Of a DNA stretch of 64,000 nucleotides, positions 46,118 through 58,600 are shown piece after piece. Position 1 is the first letter of the stretch. Every line of letters begins with the position of its first letter. The notes beneath the pieces are model-generated. The model was given only the letters and a program-made list of their open reading frames with translations. It was not told the origin of the DNA and ran no database searches. Source of the DNA: Adiantum capillus-veneris (lineage: Eukaryota > Streptophyta > Polypodiopsida > Polypodiales > Pteridaceae); NCBI GenBank assembly GCA_014529385.2, contig CM043958.1:123073317-123137316 (forward strand). Reading direction: 5' to 3'. A program made the position numbers and the translations under genes.

Positions 46118-49100
46118 TTAGGGGAGAGGAGCCATGTAAGGGGAAAAGGTCTCTCTCGGTTGCTCTCTCGATCTTAGCATGAGGCATGGCCTCCCTTTCT
46201 CTGGACTCTCTCTCGATCTCTCTCTCTCTGGTCAAGCCATCATGGAGTGGAGGAAGAAACCCGGTTGTGGCGTCATGCAAAGCCATCATGGTGTGGGCAA
46301 AAGTTCTTGGAAGCCAAGGACGGGAAGATGAAGTCGGCAGAGTGGGCAATGACCCCTAGGTTGGGGAGAGAGACATAATGGATCTCAAGCAAACGGACTG
46401 AGAGTGGGTTGGTTGGGATTGCAGGAGGAAAAGAGCACTTTTTTGACATAGGACCACGGCCTGTCAAGCAAGCCACACCCCATGGGCCTCATCTTTGTTA
46501 GCACTGTCTGCAGACAGCAGCTTCAAATCCATCATCGCCATGTTCTATATTTTTAAAGAAAAATTTAGCATCACATTTTTTGGGCGCCCTATCTTGGGCA
46601 CCCTTTTTGGGTAAGGAAAACAGATATACAACAGAAGTGGAATTGTATGCAAGGCATGCTAACCAGATGGCATGAATTCCACCACTTCAGATATTACACT
46701 TTCGCTATCACACCAGACACTCTGTCACGGACAAACTAAGTTCTGGATTGTTTAAATTTTTGGTCAACGCACAATACCACTCAATGGAACCTAAATCTAG
46801 GACTTATTTTATAGGCAAAAGTGCCTATGCTAACTCATTCTCATACAATCACGACCCCTGCAAGGTTGGTAGGTCAAGATGTGTTTGTGTTTTTCTCCTT
46901 CTCTCTCTCGAAGACTAATGAAAACTTTCTAAGAAGCTTTTGATACATGTTTCATTGGTGAGTCAGCATGAGACAAGGTGCTATAACTCTCAACTAGAAA
47001 TTGAGCAAAATGCCATCCAAATTAGTCTTCATCGGTTTGAGGATTGAACACTAATTTCCATGAGGGCTATGAGGCACACACACTGGCTAAGAGCCATTGT
47101 TAAATCTAGGGTAAGACCCAATTGTTGATATTCCTTGGGTGATTGTTCTCAAGATCGATGAACTCTACCTAGTGGAATACACATCGATGTTAATGGCCCA
47201 AAAAGATTCTTGTCATTACGGATGTTTAGAGTATCATTTTGCACTACATGTTTTCAGTGCGGTGCTCGAGTTGAGTTTTAGATAACCTTAAACTCCCATC
47301 AGCTGATCTCTACCACGGAGTATAGACGCAGCAATAGGTTGAGACAACATGGCTGTCCATAAGAGCTAGCCATTTCACTTGTGTGGATATCCGGCTCCCT
47401 CTATAGCACTACAGATTGCCTATGGGCATACTGTTTTGGGGTAAGACCCGGCGGGTGATTGCTACATCTCCCCATAGGCATTGAGGATCATTGTTTGATC
47501 TATCCGAGTTCTACTTTCAAGGAAAGAAGCCAAAAATCTACCATGGTAGCGGACAAATTCAACTTTTTAAGTTGATTCTCATCATTCTGTACACGGTTAA
47601 CTAGGTTGGTTACCGTTACCTGCTAGTTGTGTAGTTATACAACGGATCTTACCAAGGCGTTTGACTACGTAGATTATAATCCAAGGGCTTGGATTGCAAA
47701 GGTAATACCCAGGGTTCCCAGTGAAATGGTGTTTGTTTTTTCAGGTAGGAGACGTGATTCTCTCCATTTGAATACGGGTAAGTGAACATTACATTAAAAT
47801 CTCCAGGTACGCATCTATTGATTTGGTGTTATTCCATTTTTAGTATGCTTTGCTTGGTTTTTCAAGACGTATAAGTACGCTTGAATGTTACAGAGCCATG
47901 CCAAGGGCATGTCAGCACAAAGTATATTGGGCCAAGTGTCCAATCTATCTTTCTGCCTTATGCTGTTATGAATCCACTTGTAGGATTTGATTTGGCACAT
48001 GTTGTCTCAGAGGATACAACATGGTCTAGGAACTCAAGGAGTTCAGTTTAGCCAGTGTGGAGCAATGAATGAGGTTCCCTTTCACTCTTGTCATAGAGTG
48101 TTTAGCGCTACCTCCATACACCAGTACATCTTGTACTTGTAGGATGTTCTTTTTTCATACATCCTTAGTTGAGACATATTCCACATGTGGCGAATATGAG
48201 TCTTAGGAACTGACATTGGCGCCCCCTATTTCAAATATGTGTCACGACAAAGTCCCTAAGTGATGGTCAAATCTGTTTTCTAGACCATTTTCAGCACGAT
48301 GTATCAGGAGCTATTTCAGTGGTGGCAAAAAATTATCGGATACTTACAATGACTTGTTCAGCTACAAATATTGCTAAACAACATTACAGATGGTTGTTTA
48401 TACATATAGCAAGGCTATAAGTTGTTAATGAAAAAGTTTCATTGTCTGTACCTAGAAGTGATCAATGTTTCACCTTCTATTGTGATTCAGACATTTCAGC
48501 AAGGCTTGCAAAAGATTTCAACTAAAAGTATTTAGTTTCTTTTCAGAACTATTTACATTCCTTTTTAATGCGTGCTAGGAGCATCACATTTTCCATAAGT
48601 ATTGGCAAGGATCATTATGGATATACATGTTCGGGTTTGTTTTTGCTAAATGCATGCACACTAGGTTTTATGGGCCCTATTGTTTAGCAAAGGCTGATTT
48701 GGAACGGCATGCATATTCCTTAAGTTGTTGTTTATGAAGCATTTTGCACTCTAGGTGCAATATCTCTAGGAGATTACTTTTGGGTCTACTAATCACCAAT
48801 AAAGGTCATGGCTCGGTTTGGGTGTTTCTAGATTTTTTCAAGTTAACCACGATGGTTATTTAGGACATTGTTGATTCCTCACCAATGTTATACACTATTG
48901 TGATTCCCCGTGTACCAGTCATCTGGGACGACTGTTTGTAAACCATGAGGAAAACACACCTTAGTACTATCAGTTTTCCAAGGGGATAGGTAGATTACAA
49001 AGAGTAATCTTGTGCTGAAGGATAATCAAAGTGCGTACATTAGCACCAAGCGATCCAATTAGTAAGCATTTATTGCTTTTTTCTTGGAGTTTACTTACTA

Positions 49101-49537
49101 TCAGTTAATGCATGTTGCGACTCAGTAGTCTCTTCATGTATAAGTCAAGTTCTCAACCTTGACACTCGTTAGGGTGGGGTTGTTTACTGATGCAATTTGA
49201 GAACAAGTCAAGGACTTACACTTGGCTGATGATTTAGGTCAGCAACTTACTTCACAGAAAGTGAAAAGAGGTACTCTTTCAGGTATATCTTTGTCATGAT
49301 AACTCGTTTAGTATGTTCATGTGCGTTCTAAATGGAGTCTACACACTAGATGGTTACTAATGGACAACAATGTGGAAAATCAAGATGTTACTCTTGGTTT
49401 CATTGAACCTCCTGTGGAACCGTGTTCCAGTCAACCAAACAGCTGGATCCATGAAGGATGCCACTTGAGAGAACATTGGTGTTCTTAAGAAGAACTTTTG
49501 TTTTCGAGGACGAAAACTCTTCTTAAGGGGGGAGTAA
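46118..49537. other. Interior of element F, decayed
   Basis: 3.4 kb without usable frames. A DNQSA string encoded near 49021 resembles a Copia RNase H motif, but the surroundings do not confirm it. Confidence 0.4.
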
Positions 49538-49687
49538 TGTCAGGACACTGGCAAGGCCGAACAAGACAAGGACCGGGCTAGGCGGTGTGGAACAGGGAGT
49601 CCAATTAGGGCAAAGGGCGAGGGGCTTGCCTATTAAAAGGGTGGTTGGGTGGTGGACCTTCAGACCCTAGTTTCCCCTTGTCTTACA
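49538..49687 (+). repeat. 3' LTR of element F
   Basis: 150 bp, differing from the left LTR by few substitutions and a small gap in the GCAGGGCC stretch. Confidence 0.88.
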
Positions 49688-52260
49688 CTCAAGCACTGTT
49701 TGTGCTTTCTCAAGCGCATCACATTTGACATACATATTGACCAAGGCAGTAATAAGCACAACACCTTTTTTCAAGAGTCTTCGACTAATTGTGAAGTTTT
49801 CTGCCAATATCAGCATCTTGAGTAGAGCCACATGCCTTCAAGAGGAATGTGTAGGTGATTGCACCCGGAGAGAGGCCCTCGCTTCCCATCTACTGAAAAT
49901 AGCTTAGAGCTTTCTAGCCCTGCTCTCGTTGAGCACATCCTACAAACAATGCATTCCAAGAGGCGACGTTCTGGATAGGAATCTCCTCAAGCACTTTTTG
50001 TGCTTTCTCAAGCGCACCACATTTGACATACATATAGACCAAGACAATGCCAAGCACGACTTCTATTTTCAACAGCCTCTGATTAGCAATATAATTTTGA
50101 ATTTCTGTGCCCTGCCAGCGCCTTGCGTAGAGCCACATGCCTTCAACATCCTGCAAGGTGATTGCATCTAGAGAGAGACCCTCGCTTTGCATCTGCTGAG
50201 TGGCACACATATCGACCAAGACAAAGCCAAGCACGGCTTCTTTTTTCAACAGCCTCTGAATAACAATATAATTGTGAATTTCTGTGCCCATTTGAGCACC
50301 TTGCGTAGAACTACATGCCACATGCATTCAAGATGCAAGCATAGGTGATTACAACCCAGAGCATTCTATGTTAAGCATATCCCGCAATCAGTGTGTTCTA
50401 AGCTCCTCAAGCACTCTTTGGTGCTTTCCCAAGAACAACACATTTCGCATATGTGATCTTTGCTCCTATGTAGTGCCACATGCTTTCAAGATGCAAGCAT
50501 CAGTGATTACATAAGGAGAAATGTCCTCGCTTTGCATCTTGAAAATAGCAACCCAATCAGAGGTCTCTGTTCTTGTCACTATTGGGCATATCCCGCAATC
50601 AAATGCACTTGAAGAGACGACATTCTAGACATCAAGGTAGTGTCACATGCCTTCAAGACAAAAGCATAGGTGATTGCATCTGGAGAGGTGCCCTCACTTT
50701 GCATCTGCAGAAACAGTCCAGGGCTCCATGGAGTCCCACATTTGGCATACATGTTGACCAAGGGCACCACATCATACATATGAGCACCAAAACATACATA
50801 TGAGCCAAAGAATTGACAAGCACAACATGTTTTTGAGAGCCGCTAAGCAACAATCCATGCAATGAGCACACTGAGAAAGACAGTTGTTGTGGGGAGTTGC
50901 CCTCGTGTTTCATCCCAACAAAAAGAGTTCTCAGCTTCCTCGGTCAACCCTTGCTGGGCATATCTTCTTATAAGAGCACTCCAAGAGACCTCATTTAGCG
51001 AGAAACCTCACTTCGCATCCAACTAAAACAACTGGAGAGACGCCCTCGCTTCGCCTCTGCTGAAAGCAGATTAGAGCTTTCTGGCCCTGCCCCTTTGTGA
51101 AAATCTTGCAATTAGTGCATTCAAGAATCCACACTCCGGACAAGAAGCTCCTCGAGCACTTGCATAGAGCCACATACCTTCAAGATGTAAGCATAGCCTT
51201 CAAGACAAAAGTATAGGCTACTGAATTTGGAGAGATACACTTGCTTTACATTAGTTGATAATGACTTAGATTTTTTTTTCCCTTCTCTTGTTGTGCACAT
51301 CCCGCAATCAGTGTATTCCAAGAGGCAACATTTCGGACAGGAAGCTCCTTAAGCACTTTTTGTGTTCTCAACTGCACCACATTTGGCATTCATATCGACC
51401 AGGACAATACCAAGTAGGACATCTTTTTTCAACATAAACATCTTTCTGAATTTTGGCATGAACCTCAAAAAACTTTCATGCGTTGCAAGGCACAACATTT
51501 TTCACTAATAGCACCACTATGACTGTTGGCCAGCCGCGATCAACATATCTTGCAACCAACTCGCTCTAGGAGACAACATCCTTGCCACATCCAAGTTGGA
51601 CATATCCTACAATCAACATGTCTCGAGAGACAACATTTCAGAAAAAAAGCCCATCAAGAAAGTCTTTCGTGCTTTCATAAGGGCACCACATTTGGTGTAC
51701 ATATCAACCATCATATTTCCACACACAACATGTTTCTCCAAGGGCCCCCTCACAATGCCTGACTGCATAGGTGATTGCATTTGAAAGAAAGGTCTTTCCT
51801 TTGCATTTGGCAAAAACATCTCAATGCTTCCTTGCCACAACCATGTTGTGCATATCTAGTGAGCATCTTAGCCATGAAGAAAGGACTTTCCTTCACATCT
51901 AGTGAAAACATCTTAATGCTTCCTTGCCAGGGCAAGGCTGGGCATATCCTGCAGCAAATACATTCCAAGAGATGACCATCTCATGAAGAACTTTATGTGC
52001 TTGTATAAGGATCCCACATTTGACATACATATCAACCAAAGCATTGCCAACAACATGTTTGTCCAGCAGCCCCTAAGTAGGAATCTCATTGTGAATTCTC
52101 TTTCCCATGTGAACATCTTACAGAAGGCAAGAGGCCTTTAAGGTGCAAGCATATGAGATTTTCATTTAGAGAGAGGTCTTCCCTACCAAGAACGACATGT
52201 TTTTGAACAGCCCTTGACTAGCACTCTCATCATGAAATCTCACCCTGCAAAGGTCTTCCC
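49688..52260 (-). pseudogene. PPR pseudogene, 5' part
   Basis: Continuation of the array at 44020-45949. The minus strand gives TEIHNYIVIQRLLKKEAVLG, VYMYVKCGALEKAQKVLEEI and PIQNVASWNALFVGCAQREQ (50327-49914), and weaker units up to about 52260. About seven further ALVDMYAKCG-like modules are recognisable by their reversed codons (TACATATCGACCAA and variants). There is no credible start codon context, and the units near 51000-52260 are the most decayed. Confidence 0.75.
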
Positions 52261-53280
<1,020 letters not shown>

Positions 53281-53284
53281 GCTT

Positions 53285-54620
53285 GCTAGTGCTGTGGTGG
53301 CAAAAAGACACGCCTTTTTTTCTTGGCAACCCACCACCCCAAGGTAAGTCACACTTGTGTTTACTTGTTTGGCCTAAAACAATTTTTGGCATTCAGGCCT
53401 AATTGGGACGTGGCCGCTTGGCATGATCCAAGTCATTGTCAAATCGTACGGCCAAGAATCTCACGATTGATTTTAATAATGACCTCACGCTCTCGCACTG
53501 CATGCAATATTGTCAAAGAAAAGCAGCTTACACATAGGCTTTTTGGCATTGAGAAGGGCGACGATGGATTGGAAGCTTTAGAGTGAGTACTTGTCCCTCC
53601 TCCCACAAGGTTGTGTATGATGGCGTCGAAGACGATCATGAACTCAAAGACTGCAGCAAGAGGGATCAAGATGATAGAAATTACCCTAGCTCTTTGAAAC
53701 AACACCAACCACAGAAACTTGAGTTGTTCATTATTTACCAAATCAGGGTTTCACGTGTCACGGAGCATGGCAACTTTGTGCAACTTGCGGGCTTTTGTGA
53801 TTGAAAGGAAGGAATTGTGCATGTGTCACAAACTGCCACATATGATTGCTAATGCAAAAGATGTTGAGAAAAGAGATCCAGAGGTATGGGTTAATCTTGT
53901 TTCCATTGGTGGGATTGTTGGGGAAACATGTTGTGCTTGGCAATGCTTTGTTCGATATGAATGCCGACTTTGGTACCCTTGCAAAAGCACACAAAGCTCT
54001 TAGCCAACTTCCTATCCAAAATGTAGTCTCTTGGAGCACATTGATTGCAGGTTATGCTCAACATACCTATGAGCAAGGATTTGAATACGAAACTACAAGA
54101 TAAAAAGTTACATGACCATGTCAAGGACGTGAATACCAAAGTGTCGCAGAGAAATTCAGGTTCATTATCTTGTTCTTGATAACCATGACTACATAGTAGA
54201 AAATGGAATATGGGGCAAGAAATTGTGTCAACTCCCCACCATAGTTCCGTATGGGACTCACTAGACCATGCACTAGCTACTTTTTTTGATATTTTAACAA
54301 GTTCTCTTAGTACAAAGAGTTAGTAGCTGATGTTTTCTTTTTCATTCATACCTCCTTCAAGAAGGCGAGGTTTTTTCGGTACAAATTGGTTGACGTGAAA
54401 ACATTACTCATATGGTTAGTGCTTTGTTTTGATGGAGAGATTGCACGTGCGCTTTACAAAAAAATTGAGGTTTTAATTTTATAAATGTGCTTCACATAAT
54501 CTTCTATGTATATTTTGAATTGTTTTTTACCTTTATAAAAAAACTTATCAAGCAATTTACCCATGTTCTCCTACTTACAACAATTTACACATCAACTATT
54601 ATGACATGGCCAACCAAGCA
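53285..54620 (+). pseudogene. PPR gene fragment, duplicated copy 2 (most complete)
   Basis: Includes the promoter-side sequence, a start MMASKTIMNSKTAARGIKMI at about 53617, an N-terminal segment (SMATLCNLRAFVIERKELCM), and one PPR unit (KHVVLGNALFDMNADFGTL, then LPIQNVVSWSTLIAGYAQ) that ends in a stop at about 54100. A TGA after LAL near 53695, where the inverted copy has CAA, breaks the N-terminus. The 500 bp after the unit also match copy 1 and are non-coding. Confidence 0.75.
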
Positions 54621-54621
54621 A

Positions 54622-54746
<125 letters not shown>

Positions 54747-54844
54747 AGAAGGAGAAAGATCTCTCCACGAGGGAGCTTTTTTGGATTTTTGCTACTACAA
54801 GTAAAAATCTGTAAAAAAACTCCCTAAAAAGCTCCCTCAAAACG

Positions 54845-55233
54845 CTTTCTCGATCCGCATCCCCGCAATTTGTGACACATGCACAATTCCTTCCTTTGAA
54901 TCACAAAAGCTTGCAAGTTGCACAAAGCTGCCATGATCCATGACATGTGAAACCCTACTAGGGTAAAGAATGAGCAACTCAAGTTTCTGTGATTGATGTC
55001 GTTTTGAAGAGCTAGGGTAATTTCTATCATCTCAATCCCTCTTTCTGCAGTCTCTGCGTTCATGATCGTCTTTGAGGCCATCATACACAAGCTTCTGGGA
55101 CGAGGGACAACTACTCACTCTAAAGCTTCCAATCCATAGTCGCCCTTCTTAGTACCAAAAATCCTATGTGTAAGCTATTTTTCTTTGACAATATTGCAGG
55201 TAGTGCAAAAGCGTGAGGTCGTTATTAAAAGCA
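54845..55233 (-). pseudogene. PPR gene fragment, inverted copy 3
   Basis: Reverse complement of about 53475-53850. It keeps the N-terminal reading frame best of the three copies (MMASKTIMNAETAERGIEMI, IMAALCNLQAFVIQRKELCM, 55084 down to about 54850) but has no PPR repeat. Its left end meets the microsatellite side, and its right end stops exactly where the 55234 repeat begins. Confidence 0.75.
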
Positions 55234-55690
55234 TGCCCATCTAGGAGCTGTGTTTGCTCCCTATGAGCAATACACGCACTAAAATTGGATTTTGACCTTA
55301 GAGATAGATAGAGCACATCTAGAGGAAGCTATAGAGCCCTTCTGGGACCGAAATCGACAACCCTAAAATGGGTTTTTTATCTTATGCGCAATTTTTTCCA
55401 GATGTCCGAAATGGCATTGGAGCACATGAGAGTGTAGAGGATACTCTACCCTTGCTAGGTATTAAGTTTCATTTCATTCAGAGACATGTAGCTACACGAA
55501 TTCATATGGATAAGGTTGTCGTAGAGAAAGTAGCTTTTGGTGTCTAACACGCACTTCAGACTTAGATAAGCAGGAGCCACATAGACCTGTGTTTTTTGAG
55601 AGATTAGCTATCTCTTGTAGCCTCCATGCACTAGTCGGGTCAGCTACGTCCCACGGATTGACATTTTATGTCTGTGGTTCTCGCTTTGCA
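55234..55690 (+). repeat. Direct repeat R, copy 1
   Basis: About 457 bp starting TGCCCATCTAGGAGC; matches 56028-56482 at roughly 88-90 percent by eye. It directly abuts the PPR fragment at 55233, which points to an element end there. Confidence 0.8.
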
Positions 55691-56027
55691 GTTGTAATGT
55701 TATTGGGTACCAATGAGTCTAAAGGGGCCAATGGCTTCCAGGTTTGTAATTTCCTGCACTCTCTTAACCTTATAGCCCCAATTAGCAAGAAATTCCCTTT
55801 AACACCTTGGCTAAGGTATAAAAGCCGATTTTTGTAACTTTAAGACCTAAGTTTTGGATAATAAAGAGTAAGCATTGCTGCAGAAGCTAAATGACTATCT
55901 AATGTTTCTTCAATCACTCGTCTCTCTCGCGTACGATATTGCATTGTTGTTCTGAGCATACCAATGCGTTCTTAGGTGAAAGCTCTCTCTTTCTGTAAGT
56001 TTCTCGATGAAGTTGTACTTTTAATTA
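55691..56027 (+). promoter_or_regulatory. Spacer between R repeats with promoter-like signals
   Basis: TATAAAAG at 55817-55824 and AATAAA at 55862-55867 lie close together, as in the core of an LTR or pseudo-LTR. No coding similarity. Confidence 0.4.
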
Positions 56028-56482
56028 TGCCTGTCTAGGAGCTATTTTTGCTCCCTACACACAATACATGCACTAAAACTGGATTTTGACCTTAGTGATA
56101 GATAGAGAATGTCTAGAGGAAGCTATAGAGCCCTTTTGGGACCGAAATTGACAACCCTAAAATGGGATGTTTATTTTATGCAAAATTTTGTCCAGGTGGC
56201 AGAAATGGCATTTGAGCACATGAGAGTGTAGAGAATACTCTGCCCTTGCTAGGTATTAAGTTTCATTTTATTCAAGGACTTGTAGCTACACGAATTTGTT
56301 TGGATAAGGTTGCGGTAGATAAAGTAGCTTTTGGTGTCTCACACGCACTTAAGACTTAGATAAGCAGGAGCGACATAGACTTGGGTTTTCCGAGAGGTTA
56401 GCTATATATTGTAGCCTCATGCACTAGTCGGGTCAGCTACGTCCCATGGATTGATATTTTATGTTTTTGGCTCTCACTTTGC
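56028..56482 (+). repeat. Direct repeat R, copy 2
   Basis: Starts TGCCTGTCTAGGAGC and ends where the Penelope-like coding region begins. Period between the copies is 794 bp. Confidence 0.8.
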
Positions 56483-56489
56483 TAGCATC

Positions 56490-57378
56490 GATATGGTGAG
56501 GCTTGGCAACAGCTGGCCGACACTCTCCGATGCCAACCTTTCCCACCTAGGCTCTAAAAAGACCCTTTCCAGTCCGGAAGATTTCCTCGGCCTTACCACT
56601 AACCTACCACTTGAACATCTTGATCAATTCTCCCTTCCCGTGATGAAAAACCTCAGCAACGTCAACCCCTCCCTCTCCCATCACCTTGGCCTTACTAGCC
56701 TAGCTCTCCAGTAACCAATCATAGTGGCATCTTCTCTAACACCATTCAAAACAACCTCCTCACAAGTCCTACTCTTACCTTCCCCTCTTCTTTCAGCTCT
56801 CTATCCGCAAGTTCTTCCTCCCTTGCAATTGCTCCCCCTCCTTCTCCTCCTCCCATTCTACCTGCAATCGATAAGCCCTTGGAATTCAATAAAATTGTTT
56901 CCCTCTCCTTGGTTGAGTTTAAAGCACTCAATTATAATCTTAGCAAAGCCAAATCACACCTTTCTCATTTGCAAAACCTTCACTCATTTCAAAAAGCCAC
57001 GCATAGCCTTTGCATGAAGCCTCCTCATCTCATCTTTCTCATTTGCAAAACCTTCACTCATTTCAAAAAGCCACGCATAGCCTTTGCATGAAGCCTCCTC
57101 ATCTCACCTTAGGCGACTCTCAAGCTCAAGTGCTCTTAAGTGCCAAGCTTAACACTCTCAATATCCAATTCCAATTGGATTGTACCAAAGCTTACATCCA
57201 AGCCCAAGATTTGCTTGTCAATAACCTCCAAAAAATCTTTAATGAGTACCACGATCTTGTGGAAGAGAGGCTTTCGGACCTCTCCAAAAGCTTGCACCCA
57301 TCTCTTTTCCAAGATTTCAACCCACGGCTTGGGCCAATCAACTCCTTCTTTGGAAGCAACTTGTCTCAAAGAGTTTGA
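56490..57378 (+). pseudogene. PLE N-terminal coding region
   Basis: Frames 56451-56714, 56879-57091 and 57010-57378 overlap and share one protein, with a Ser/Pro-rich stretch then a helical region (EFNKIVSLSLVEFKALNYNL and NIQFQLDCTKAYIQAQDLLV). The 74-bp tandem duplication at 56961-57108 shifts the frame. I recognise it only by its position ahead of the PLE RT. Confidence 0.5.
56961..57108. repeat. 74-bp tandem duplication inside the PLE
   Basis: Two nearly identical copies, 56961-57034 and 57035-57108, each starting TTTCTCATTTGCAAAACC. Since 74 is not a multiple of 3, the reading frame is lost. Confidence 0.95.
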
Positions 57379-58600
57379 TACACACGTCTTCAAATTGAGA
57401 TTCTCTAAACCCATTTGGCCTCTTCCTAAAGCATAGCGGTGCACAATGCTGTAAGAGAACCCAAGCTTCCATCTTGGAAGAAGTGCATTAGGAAGAGAAT
57501 GTGGTCTAGAAGGGCATCTTTATTTGGCAGTTTAAGGGAGTCAAACCTCTAGTATTAAGAAAGAAATCAAAAGACAACTTTTGAGTTCAAACAGACAAAA
57601 CGGCTAGTTTATTTGAATTCAAATTTTTTCCCTAAACTAAAATTTAAAATCTAGTGAGTAAAACCATATCATGTAAGATGTCTACGGAAGAGCTCGGCAT
57701 GTAGATACTCTCCGCTTAAATTGGAGATCATATATAGGAGTCGTGGAAGGTCGAAAATCATAAAGCTGTCCACCCCCTTTTTAAGAAGAAAAGTGCATCC
57801 TTTGACCACTCTTACACACCCACCATTATTGCACACATGGCATGCATATATTTGGCAAAATGTTAATCACCTCCATAATCTCATGGCAAATAAGGAGGCC
57901 CTCTTAGATTCCATCCTCTTCCTAATGGGAGTCTCTACCTAAGGAAGAAACAATGGGCAAATTGGTCCTTCATGAAGTCACCATTCAAATGAGAAAGTTT
58001 CTTTCACCCCCCCGAAAGAAGCCCTCTAACAATTCCCACCGCATGACCTCCTACATGCCCTCTCCTTCAGTAATTGTCTCGCATGGAAATAACACATGAA
58101 AACCTTTCAAGAAGCCTCCCATTTGAATAAAACCTCCCATGAATATTTTACCCATCAACCTTTAAAAAAACGCAAATCGTCTCTGCCGGTGGTCCACACT
58201 TTCTCCACCTCCCCCTCTTGTCATCCCCCATTTTAGCCACTCCAAAGAATCCATTTTCTTCTCCCTCCTCATCCAACATTGCCTCCTTACCCTCTCTACT
58301 CAAAACTCCCAAATATCCCCTCAACTCACTCACACCACAATCCAAGTCTCTACACCCTAAATATAGCATACCTAGCACTTCAAAAAACTTGCAATGGAGG
58401 AGGGTGAAGTAGGGAAGGAGCACGCTACCACACATGGGTCCATTTGCTCTTCTCTCAAGCCCCTCTCTTTCCTCATATTTGGACCCCTCCTCCTTGTTTG
58501 TTCCCTTTTCTCTCCCACCCCCCCTACATGGGTAGAAAGTGTTGTAAATTTTGGCTCCCCCTCACTAACCCCCATCTCTTTGATATTTTGGCTCTAAGAA
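57379..58600 (+). pseudogene. PLE central region, poorly conserved
   Basis: Short frames (57721-57942 and 58394-58597) between the N-terminal part and the RT. They lack motifs but have the same C-rich, A-poor third-position look as the flanking PLE code. The first part near 57440-57720 may be non-coding. Confidence 0.4.

Larger units (their letters stand above)
45950..49687 (+). mobile_element. LTR retrotransposon F, inserted in the PPR pseudogene
   Basis: Short LTRs of about 150 bp: 45950-46104 and 49538-49687, both TGTCAGGACAC to GTCTTACA and very similar. The primer site TGGTATCAGAGC follows the left LTR at 46106-46117, and the tract AAGGGGGGAGTAA precedes the right one. Flanks are cgcaa (45945-45949) and ctcaa (49688-49692), and the PPR sequence continues across the insertion. 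The interior has no open frame above 70 codons with similarity. The GAGGACGAAAACTC block before the right LTR recalls the pol end of plant Ty3 elements. Superfamily not fixed. Confidence 0.88.

Noticed and set aside
49010-49070. Copia RNase H (DNQSA) in element F
   Set aside because: Only five residues match; surrounding code is full of stops and gives no further RNase H motif.
55234-56482. Hammerhead ribozyme in the R repeats
   Set aside because: The core CTGATGA...GAAA was not found, though such ribozymes occur in some Penelope pseudo-LTRs.
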